NCBI GenBank assembly: GCA_009869945.1
Contig: WIXG01000726.1
Span: forward strand, 1 to 24,470
Direction of reading: 5' to 3'
Length of the DNA stretch: 24,470 nucleotides
Origin: Mesaphorura yosii
Lineage: Eukaryota > Arthropoda > Collembola > Poduromorpha > Tullbergiidae
Shown here: piece by piece, positions 7,487 through 15,705 of the stretch
How the letters are laid out: each line of letters begins with the position of its first letter
Numbering within the stretch: the first letter of the stretch is position 1
The notes under the pieces: generated by a model
What the model was told of the DNA's origin: nothing
What the model saw: only the letters and a program-made list of their open reading frames with translations
The model's database searches: none
Translations under genes and position numbers: made by a program

Positions 7487-10400
7487 TCAGACGATCGTTC
7501 CCCTCACGCCGCCCCCAAGGAGAGGGTTCGGGAGGCCGACGACCTCCTCGCCCCGCCCACCAACCCTCAGACTGTTGCTTCTCCGTAGCAGAATGTCCTC
7601 CGTCTTCAACCTGCTCCCTTCGCTCAGACTCCCCCGTCCGGTCCGCTTCCCCTTCGGCCCATCGACTTCGCCAGAATTCACAACCCCCGCCGGCCTCACA
7701 GCGTACACCAAATCGCCCTCCTGAAGCACGAGCTCCGAGTCGGGATTAATCACAACATAGCAGACGGCCCCCGCCCCGCTCTCCTCTTCCGCGGGCTGCA
7801 CCTGCTCGCAGTGGAGCCCGAGACTCCCCATTCGCGCCCCCACCATCGACTCCATTTCCGCCCGCTCGATGAGGCGCGTATGTGTGGTGGGTGGTTGGGG
7901 CGGAGTCGTGGAGCGGTACAGGCCGATGGGGATCTCGAAGGTTGTTGCGGAGAGCTGCTGGTAGAGGCGGCCGTACGTGCGGAGAGTTTGCACGTGGGTT
8001 GAGGTGATGGGGAGCTGCAAGGAGAGCGTGAGCCATGTCACAATGCTTTGACCCGTGGAGAAGTGCTACTCACCGCCGCCAGATACCCGCTTCCCGGCGC
8101 CTGGTCGATCCCGAGCAGCAACCGCACAAAAGTGATGAGGTAGTCCTTCACGAACGCCTGATACAACAGAGTGTCGAGCATCGACGCGGAGAAGACGGAG
8201 CCGGCGGCGAACGGGAGGCGGAACATGTACGAGATGTGCGATCCGCGCTCTCGCTCCCTCTGCAATTGAGTGCAATTGCTCATTGAGTATCCAGTCAAGT
8301 CAGATTGAAACCCCGCCTCCCTCTCGGACTCACCTTCTCCATGCGACTCAGATGAAAAGCGTACTCGTCGTCTGCTCGGAAGCTCATGAAACGCATGTTG
8401 GAGGACTGACTCAGCTCCGTGATCATTTTGATCCGAGGGAAGAACCTGCAACAGAAGATGTCTGGCTGCAGGACGAAGATCGATCGATTGGAGCCCAAAG
8501 CGAAGGGATTCCGAATGATCAAAATTTCAAAGTCCCACCAACAAAAAACTCCGCCCAGCCAGCCTCACCTGAACATCGTCTGCACCGCCACAATCGTATT
8601 GCAATCGCTTAATTGATCCTCCTCCGCCGAGTTACTCAACTCTTTATTCACCACCACCACATTCTCTGCCAGCGTAATCCCCGCCCTCAACAAATCATCC
8701 AGCTGGTCAATGAACCCATGGAACCAGTACACCAGAGGAAAGTGCGCGATCGCGTCCAGAAACGGAATGGAGGGTGGTTTCTCAAGAAGCAATATGATTG
8801 GGTTGAGGATGGGGCGGAAGTGGGCTCGGAGGGGGATGATAAAGTTGTAGATTGCTGTGGAGGCGTAGTCGGCCGCGAGGATGATAGTTGAAGTTGGCCA
8901 GCGGTAGTCGTACGCGGTGCGGGTTGGTGAGTGGTCGCAGGCCTGCAATTTGTCAAGGCGAAGAGTCGGTGAGTTGAGAGGGTGGACCAGCATGGCTTGA
9001 GAGTGGCCTTAAATAGCGTCTCTCTCACCTGCGCCAGCTGCAGACAGCAGAGGGGCCTCCGTTCTCGCAGAAGGTGGCAGAGCGTCGGCGTGACACCGAT
9101 GTACGGCGAGACGGGAGGAAACCCTTTTACTACTTCGATGCTCGACAGCGAGCCGCTCAGCGCCGTGACCGTGGGGGCAACGGTGGCGGAGGAGGTGCTC
9201 GACGCGCGCCGTACTAAAGGAAGAGATTAGATAAGACTAGGCTGGAAAGGGAGTTGGGCGAGAGAGAAGAGAAACAGCGGAGTGGTACCGTATTAAAAAA
9301 GCGAGTCAGGGTCCGCAAGCAACCGAAAACCAAACTCGGGCGGGGTGAAAGCAAAGGGCAAAGCTCGTCGCAGCCAAAGGCGAGATCAAAAAATGTGAGA
9401 AATGAGGGCAGCACAACTCCCGAACCCTGGTTGATCATCCGTCGACTGTTCCGGCCCGACTCCCGGGGCACGCTCAGCAGCAGCCCGCCAGCGGCTGCGT
9501 CCTCTTCTGCCTCGTCCAGTCCCTCCTTCTTATTGCCCTTCTTCCCCGCCTCCTTCGCGAACGACGAGTCCTCCTCCTTCGTGATGCTGAGGTAGAAGCA
9601 TATGTCCGACCCGTGCAGGATGTGTTCGGGCCCGGGGTTCAGCAGTAAACTGTCCTCGTAGAACTCGGGAAGTTCAGCGGGGCGGACACCGACGAGGCAG
9701 ACGCCGAATTTCCTGTGGCCAGTTTAGAATTGTTGGTCTCTGAGTGTCTCTAAGGTTGGTAAGTTTAAATAGGAGTGCTACTCACCTGTGCGCCTGCCAA
9801 CTCGCGTACCCGAACCCACACCCTTCGTACTCCCCAAAGAACTTGCTCTCCCCACACTTAACGTGATACACCTCGTTCCCACTGCACTTTCCATACAGCC
9901 GCATCCACTCCTCGTCTGCCAGCTGACCCTCCTGGCCCCGAGAGGTGTGTAGTAGAAGGGTGACGAGGGTTGATGTGCCAGGGAACAAGCAGTTATTGGC
10001 CAGAAGAGCATATTTGAACTCGTCCTCGCAGACGACGTGCTCGGCGAACTGGACGTGAAGTTTGTTCTCGGGGCGGAGGATCTGCACGTACTGCGGGACC
10101 GACGGGGCGAAATCCTTCACTGCCCAGGACCTGCAAGAGAGAATAGCAAGTGCCAGAACTCAATAATTGGTCAGAGACCCTCCTTCTTCCTTCTTACCTC
10201 AGAATGGTGTGCTCATCCGCGGCCACCTTATCCGCATAGTTCCTCGCCGCAAGTATGAAACAAGCCTCCGCCGCATCGACCCGCCCTCTCACCAAATCTC
10301 CATCTTTGAGGCAGCTACCCTGAATGTAAATCACGCGCTGCGCCCACATGGGCACCTGTAAGATGAGCCTCATCGTTGGGTCGAGCTCCATCGGGGAGAG

Positions 10401-11881
10401 GAGGACGACAAAGTAGTCTTGGAGAAGCGGGTGGGCGTAGAACTCGTTCAGGAAGTCCATGATCGTGTCCGAGTGAAGGGTCGTCGAGCAGACGACTACG
10501 TGGCGCTCGTGGTGGGCGCGGTGGGAGGAGTAGGAGCCGCCTAAGTAATGAATAGGAGGGATCTGAATATCGAAAGCAGGCATAGAATATCGCCAAAATT
10601 CTCACCCAACTTTTGCCGCTCCATCCACGTGAAGGCCAACTGCTCAACCTGGGTTGGTAGCACAATCAGAGCCACGCAGATCATCGCCACCATAAACAGT
10701 TGACTGGGCCAAATGTCGGGCACGTAGTCCCCGTACCCGACCGTCGAGAACGTGACCACCACGAAGTAGGTGGACTGAAAGAGGTCGAGCTGTCGGTGGC
10801 CCGCCCTCTGAAAGTGCTGCACCCCGCAGACGGAAGTGAAGACGAGGCAGACGAGGGTAGCTGAGAGTATCGTTAAATGGTGGGAGAGAGCAGACTGGGA
10901 GCCGGAGCGATGAAGGTCATTCAAGAATGTCTCGAGTGCCAGTTTAGCCAACCAGCAGTTTAGGAATAGCGGAGAAAATAAATTCCGGAGCGGAGTAGAC
11001 AAGAGCGAGGCGAGGATCGGGAGGGAGGTAGTCAATTCGAGGGCGATTCGGAGCGTGAAGAGCTGGTGCGGGAGGTTGCCCTGCGAAAGAGAGCCGATTC
11101 ACTTCCCTAATTCACGGTTCCTCCAATTAATACGCTTACCTTGTAGTTTAAGTAGAGTAATAACACCGCCTCACTGCTGGTGACGAGACTGAGTAGCACC
11201 TGTCCCATCCAGAACCCCCACGGCCGCTGCACCCAGTAGATCGCCTCCCAGTTAATTATGGGGTTCGTGTGGAACTGCTCCTCTGTCAGGTAGAGTGATT
11301 GGAGGTACGCCGAGTTGTTGGTCAGCGGGCAGTCGTGACTGTAAAAGAGAATAGCTAAGCCTCCACAATTTTCAAAGTCCCAGGAAAAAATTACGCAAAG
11401 TCCCAAAACGTAAGAAACTTCGGATGATAAGAAAAACAAAGTCCTTAGAATCAGCAAAATTTTCCAAAATCCCAGATATGAAATCCCCCAACAGCCCAAA
11501 CTTGAACATTTGTTAATGAACAAAATTTTCAAGGTCCCCAAGCCGGAGGTCCACTCACCATCTCGCCTTCACCGGCTCCACGTCCCCCACGACCCGCGCA
11601 ACGTACAGCCCACAGCTCAGCAGTTTAAGCACGAATCGGAGGACACGGATCCTGAGACTGGAGCTCTGGTTCTTGAAGTAGAGGTGCTGGAGCCTCGCCT
11701 TGAGATTGTTCTCGTTGACGTAGTACTCCACCCGGACTGGCTTCACGTTCAGGCTGAGCTCTGAACTGAACTTCGAGAGGAGGCCGTGGCGTGTGCTGTT
11801 CGCCTGCTGCTGCTGGCTGGGCGTGGGCGTGGGCTGGTTAATCGTGATTGTCGTTGCTGGCGGGGTAGTGGCCGACTCCAT
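7487..11881 (-). CDS. slo2: SLO2 (KCNT-type) sodium-activated potassium channel
   Basis: Eleven coding exons, 5' to 3': 11881-11559, 11338-11140, 11080-10606, 10540-10198, 10130-9786, 9712-9426, 9213-9029, 8942-8569, 8445-8334, 8259-8074, 8014-7487. The phases agree and give 1118 residues. The start ATG directly follows an in-frame TGA. Residues 50-107 hold the Slo2 signature [12 protein letters not shown]1-S6 span about 80-330, with the selectivity filter TVGYGD near residue 290. RCK1 follows ([20 protein letters not shown] and [20 protein letters not shown]). A charged linker leads to RCK2 ([39 protein letters not shown]). The tail keeps [20 protein letters not shown]. Slo2 channels form plasma-membrane tetramers gated by intracellular Na+/Cl- and voltage in excitable cells. 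The intron between exons 6 and 7 has a weak donor. Introns 1 and 8 carry the AAGTCCC repeat. Confidence 0.95.
8505..8540 (-). repeat. Single AAGTCCC-box unit in SLO2 intron 8
   Basis: The sequence around 8514-8537 (AATGATCAAAATTTCAAAGT then CCCA) matches the junction region of the repeat found in the unkempt and syntrophin introns. Only one box is present here. Confidence 0.55.
11350..11552 (-). repeat. Degenerate AAGTCCC repeat filling SLO2 intron 1
   Basis: AAGTCC-type boxes start at about 11375, 11398, 11439, 11468 (AAATCCC) and 11531 (AAGGTCCC). Linkers such as CCAACAGCCCAAACTTGAAC and AATGAACAAAATTTTCAAG match those in the unkempt and syntrophin introns. The array occupies almost the whole 220-base intron, ending next to the donor at 11558. 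Confidence 0.65.
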
Positions 11882-12140
11882 TCAAAGGAGCAGATCCAGA
11901 AAGCTCAGTAATTGGCACTCTGGTTCGAGATGGGCCCAGCAAACTTGTTGATACAGAAGCCCAAACCTCGCACGGGACCTCTGCAGCATTCCGATCGATA
12001 TGAGGCCATGCGCACTCGCCGCCCGCAAACGCGCAGAGTGCGATGAATAAAACAAAGACAATTCGCACGAGAACACGCGACTCTGAATTTTTAATCCCAT
12101 GCGAAAGACACCTCGTGGTACACGAGCCAAAAGAATTCAA
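11838..12140 (-). other. Possible overlapping upstream ORF before the SLO2 start
   Basis: A 100-codon frame starts 259 bases upstream of the SLO2 ATG, in a different frame, and ends 41 bases beyond that start. It encodes a hydrophobic run (VLVRIVFVLFIALCAFAGG). If this DNA is in the SLO2 5' leader it would act as an overlapping uORF. If a leader intron ends just before 11881 it is meaningless. Confidence 0.2.
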
Positions 12141-12281
12141 AGACGGGGACGAAACAACTAGTGAGTTGAATAATTAAAATTTTATTTCACCATCTCTCTT
12201 TCGTGTAAAATAGCCTCTCCGTTTAGAAATTTGTACAGTATTCCATTCAGTTTCAAAACGAGATAGAAATTAGATTTAAAA

Positions 12282-12291
12282 TTTATTTATT
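12282..12291 (-). promoter_or_regulatory. Polyadenylation signal of unkempt
   Basis: Two overlapping AATAAA copies on the minus strand, about 75-84 bases after the unkempt stop. A third lies at 12181-12186. Confidence 0.6.
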
Positions 12292-12365
12292 GATGTGTGT
12301 ATGTCTGATAATTTCTCGCACAGCAGTTTCAGTTTGTAATATCCGGAAATCACTCGCTTCCGCTG

Positions 12366-15036
12366 TCACTCAAAGAGCCTGTGCCCACCCCCAACCCCGT
12401 TGTTGTTGACGAGCTGCGAGTGGTGGCGCTTCCCGCCCACACTCGAATTGCAGACTGGGCAGATGGTTGGAGCGCAGACGGCGCAGACGACCTGGTGCTG
12501 GCAGGGAAGGAGCGAATGCGAGCGGTAGCGGTCTGCAAGAGAGAAAAAGGTGGCAAAATTAGAGTCAATCCAAGTTAAGAAAACCTCCACCGCCTCACCT
12601 TTGCAGACGAGGCACGAGCACTCCTGTCCACCCGCCGAGTGAAGCTGAACGGCCTGCTGTACGAGCTCGAGCTGCTGCTTCAGCATGACCAGCGCCTGGT
12701 TGAGTATCGGCAGTGGCAAATAAAGAATGTCGGAGCGGAGCTGGCCGTTCGTGCTAAAGAGTTGCTGGTGTATGCTCGATGGTGGCTCGACACTGCGCCC
12801 TCGCTGCTGCTGCTGAAAGTAGCCATCATCATCGTCCTCATCAAGTAGCAGTAGGGTACTAGAGGCGAGCGTGGTCGCCGTCGGGGAGGAGTCGCCTGCG
12901 ATGCAAAAGAAGAATGGATTAGAAAAGAGGTCTTACATTCTACCAAGCTCGTACTTAGAAACCCACCTCCCTGCACTCGCTGCCCTCGTACCCCTCCTCC
13001 ATGATTCGGAAACAGCCAGTAGCAGTCCTCCTCCGCCTTCCCTCCACTCTCGCTCCTCCTCCTCAGACTCTCTTCATAAGTCAGTATCCCATTCATGAAG
13101 CTGTTCTTCTCCACCGCCGCAGTTTTCTGCACCCCGCCCCCAACCGCCGAGCTGTAGCTGAGCATCGGGCCGGAGCCCACCGCCGTACTGCTGCTCGTCG
13201 GTGTCTGTTGGAGTGTCTGAATCTGCTGTATGGCCGTTGGAAGTGAAAACTGATTGTACGTCTGCTGCTGGGCCGGTTTGAAGATGTCGATGGGGTCGGA
13301 GGCGGGGAGTGCAACGGCTGCTGGCCCACCCACTCCCACAATCTCATTGAGGGTTGACTTGTCCAAGGGGAAGGAGCGGTTCAGGGCCATCTCCGACTCG
13401 ACGTGGGCAAAGGCGCAGAACGGCCCCCGTGGGCAGAAGTTGAGGCTGAAGACGTCGTGGCACTGTGGGGCAGAAATCGGAGAAATTATTCAGAGTTGAA
13501 GGAAGGAATTATGCAAACAGAAAACGTAGCTAAAGAATCACCTTCGAACTCTTGTAAATCTCGGGATGGAACTGCTGCTCCGTCCTCGTATGACAATACG
13601 AACATTCATCCCCCTCCTCGCAAGCCCCCGGCTCGCCCCACTCGTCCCCATGCTTCACACTCGGACACGGAGTCGACCTGTACTTGCTGTACTGCGGAGA
13701 GCGTCTCCGATCCCTCTGATTGTGGTAGTGTGGGCACGCGTAGCCCTGCCGGCAGTTGCGGGGAGGGCGGCGGCAGGGGTCCGTCTTGTAAAAGATTAGA
13801 ACGTAGTTTGCGTCCTGCCAGCGGGGATCCTCCAATAACAAATGTTTCTCCGTTGGGGGAGTTGGCTGGAGGGGCGGGAGAGAGGAGGAGAGCTGCGAGC
13901 AGAGCGAGTCGATCAGGTCGGGGTCGGGCTGCAAGCAAGAATTTACATAATTTTAGCGTCGGTTGGCAAATGGAAATCAAGGCTCCCACTCAGGCGCTTT
14001 TCAAATTGACTCACCTGTCCCGCCTCTCTCACGTCATAAACAGCAGGTCTCCGATCGCCCTCCCCGTGCGCGAACGCGCAATGGGCCCCGTTCTTCAGGC
14101 AGCATCCCTTCGAGTCTGTCTCGTACACGCACATGCAGGTTTTGTAGTAGCGAAGGTGGTAGCGGCGCTCCGTGTCGCCGGCGGTGCGGTGGAGGAAGGG
14201 GCACCTGCGAAAGAACAAGGCTCCATGAACGAGTCTAGGGTCTAGGGCTAGTCTAAACAGTCCTCAACAGACGTTTGATTTAACTAGGATTCTCCGGGAA
14301 AAATTACCCGAACACCAAAAATAGAACAGTTTCTCCAATGATAGAAAAAAACCAAGTCCCAGAAACCAGAAACATTTCGAAGTCCCACGAAAAAATTCCG
14401 CAAACATTCAAGAAGAGTATTTTCCAAATGATCAAAATTTCTAAGTCACAGAAACTGAAAATGTTTCTAAGTCCCGAGAAAGAAATCACTAAACAGCCAA
14501 AGTGAAACAAACTCTCAATGACCCAAATAGCTAAGTCCCTGAATCTCAAGAATTTTCTAAGTCGACCGGAAAAAATAACTCGAAGTCCCAGAAACCGTAC
14601 TCCCAAAACGATCAAAAAACTTTCAAAACTCTTCAACTCACTCATCCCCATCCGGACAGACCCCCGCCCCCTCGTCATATTTACTGCAGTACACATCCGC
14701 CGAGTAATTAAAGGTCCCGTCCCTCCTCCGAACGGGTCTCCTCCTTCTCTGATTGGGAAAGTGCCAGTTGAAGCAGAGGAAGGGGCGGTGGAGGAGGCAC
14801 TTGTGGAGGGGGAAGAGCTGACACTGCTCCACTCGAAATTCCTTCAGGTATCTGCAAATTGCAAGTAAATTGGGATGGAGTTTTTGCGGTTGACGGCACT
14901 TTCAGTTTAATTAATCAAGTTCTACTTCCAATTTCACTGACCTGTAGTGCTCTGGCTTCTCAGTCTGCTGCTGCTGCGCCACCGCGCCCGCCTGCCCTCC
15001 TCCCACAGCGTGATCACTGTTATTGCTCGACGGCAT
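12366..15036 (-). CDS. unk: Unkempt, CCCH zinc-finger RNA-binding protein
   Basis: Seven coding exons: 15036-14942, 14851-14642, 14204-14015, 13928-13542, 13462-12967, 12895-12599, 12532-12366. Phases agree and give 613 residues. Six CCCH fingers are visible: C-C-C-H around EQCQLFPLHKC...CFNWH; VYCSKYDEGAGVCPDGDECP...H across the exon 2/3 junction; CMCVYETDSKGCC...CAFAH; CRRPPRNCRQGYACPHYH; CPSVKHGDEWGEPGACEEGD...CHTRTEQQFHPEIY; CPRGPFCAFAH. The middle is Gln/Ser-rich and low complexity with an acidic DEDDDD run. A coiled segment (NQALVMLKQQLELVQQAVQL) precedes the C-terminal RING-like motif (CSCLVC...LLPCQHQVVCAVC...CPVC). Unkempt binds UAG-containing mRNAs, represses translation and controls neuronal shape and differentiation timing. 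Length and architecture match the family, although vertebrate forms are longer in the middle. Confidence 0.96.
14259..14283. repeat. 25-base block shared with a syntrophin intron
   Basis: AGTCCTCAACAGACGTTTGA followed by TTTAA matches 16296-16320 at 22 of 25 positions. Both copies lie on the acceptor side of an AAGTCCC array. Confidence 0.6.
14290..14640 (-). repeat. AAGTCCC tandem array in unkempt intron 2, period about 90 bases
   Basis: AAGTCCC or one-mismatch boxes start at 14354, 14380, 14443, 14469, 14533, 14559 and 14583. The spacings are 26, 63, 26, 64, 26 and 24, which means a unit of 89-90 bases containing two boxes, repeated nearly three times. Linkers carry recurring words (ACAGCCAAA, CTCAATGA, GAAAAAA). 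The array runs up to the 5' splice site at 14641. Confidence 0.8.
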
Positions 15037-15384
15037 CTCTTCGCCTAATTAATTATCAATTACAGGAATTCTGTTCAGTTTTCTGTCTACGCAATAAAAT
15101 CTGCATTAAAATACTCGTCTCTCTCTCTCTGTCGCTGTCAGAGAATCCCGTTCACTTTCACACAGAAGACAGCTCGGACTCGAGTCGTCCCTCCAAAAGA
15201 GCATTACGAGAGCTGCTACGCAACTTAGAGAGACTTGCATTTCTATTTAGGGAGATGGCGCCACCATGACAGTGCACGAGAGCGTGAGTACACAACACAC
15301 AGCTGCTGCTGCGCAATACAACAGCACGTACTCCGAAGAGCTTACTCTCAACTAGCACTTATTTCCACTCTCCGCACCAAGTAT

Positions 15385-15481
15385 GCTCCAGTGGCGCAAT
15401 TGGTTAGCGCACGGTACTTATACAGCATGTACACGTGTTTGAGCAATGCCGGGGTTGTGAGTTCGAGCCTCACCTGGAGCA
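15385..15481 (+). tRNA. trnI-UAU: tRNA-Ile (anticodon UAU) with a 23-base intron
   Basis: The full cloverleaf is visible. Acceptor stem GCTCCAG (15385-15391) pairs with CTGGAGC (15474-15480) and the discriminator is A at 15481. The D arm is GCGC/GCGC. The anticodon stem CGGTA (15412-15416) pairs with TGCCG (15447-15451) through one G-U pair. The anticodon TAT is at 15419-15421 and the intron at 15423-15445, after position 37. The T arm is GTGAG-TTCGAGC-CTCAC (15457-15473). A-box and B-box (GTTCGAGCC) promoter elements are internal, and a six-T terminator follows at 15487-15492. Metazoan tRNA-Ile(UAU) genes characteristically carry introns. CCA is not encoded, as expected. Confidence 0.97.
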
Positions 15482-15486
15482 ACGAA

Positions 15487-15492
15487 TTTTTT
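15487..15492 (+). terminator. RNA polymerase III terminator
   Basis: A run of six T residues five bases after the tRNA end, followed by a second run shortly after. Confidence 0.8.
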
Positions 15493-15599
15493 GCACTTTT
15501 TTCAACAATTTTAGCATGTTTTGGATTTTTGGATTGATTTCGTATGAAAATGAGTTTTGAAGGTCATTGCAATCGGCTTTCATTATGGACTCAACTGGT

Positions 15600-15605
15600 T
15601 TTATT
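15600..15605 (-). promoter_or_regulatory. Polyadenylation signal of syntrophin
   Basis: TTTATT on the plus strand gives AATAAA on the minus strand, about 100 bases beyond the syntrophin stop. Confidence 0.55.
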
Positions 15606-15705
15606 CACTTTCACTAATCTTGGGAATTCGTGGAGGAAAGAGACAGCAAAGAGGGAAGAGGTTCCAAGAAAATCCATCTAACAAATTGAGGCGTCCCATC
15701 GTCTC

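Noticed and set aside
7434..8041. Pro/Arg-rich plus-strand frames opposite the SLO2 C-terminus
   Set aside because: Antisense shadows of SLO2 exon 11; no domain and no splice signals on that strand.
9214..9471. SLO2 exon 6 continuing to the stop at 9214
   Set aside because: Homology jumps from exon 6 to the segment starting at 9213, and the phases fit splicing. The intervening frame lacks channel similarity. Retained only as a possible intron-retention product.
12680..13390. A 236-codon minus-strand frame as an independent gene
   Set aside because: It is unkempt exon 5 read on through the following 71-base intron into exon 6 in the wrong frame. The CCCH and RING-like motifs and the phase sums support the spliced model.
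13403..14245. A 280-codon plus-strand frame opposite unkempt
   Set aside because: It is antisense to conserved unkempt zinc-finger exons, and its Arg/Ser/Ala-rich composition is what the complement of GC-rich coding exons produces.
15115..15140. CT-rich run near the unkempt 5' side as a repeat element
   Set aside because: A short simple-sequence tract without wider periodicity; not worth a separate feature.
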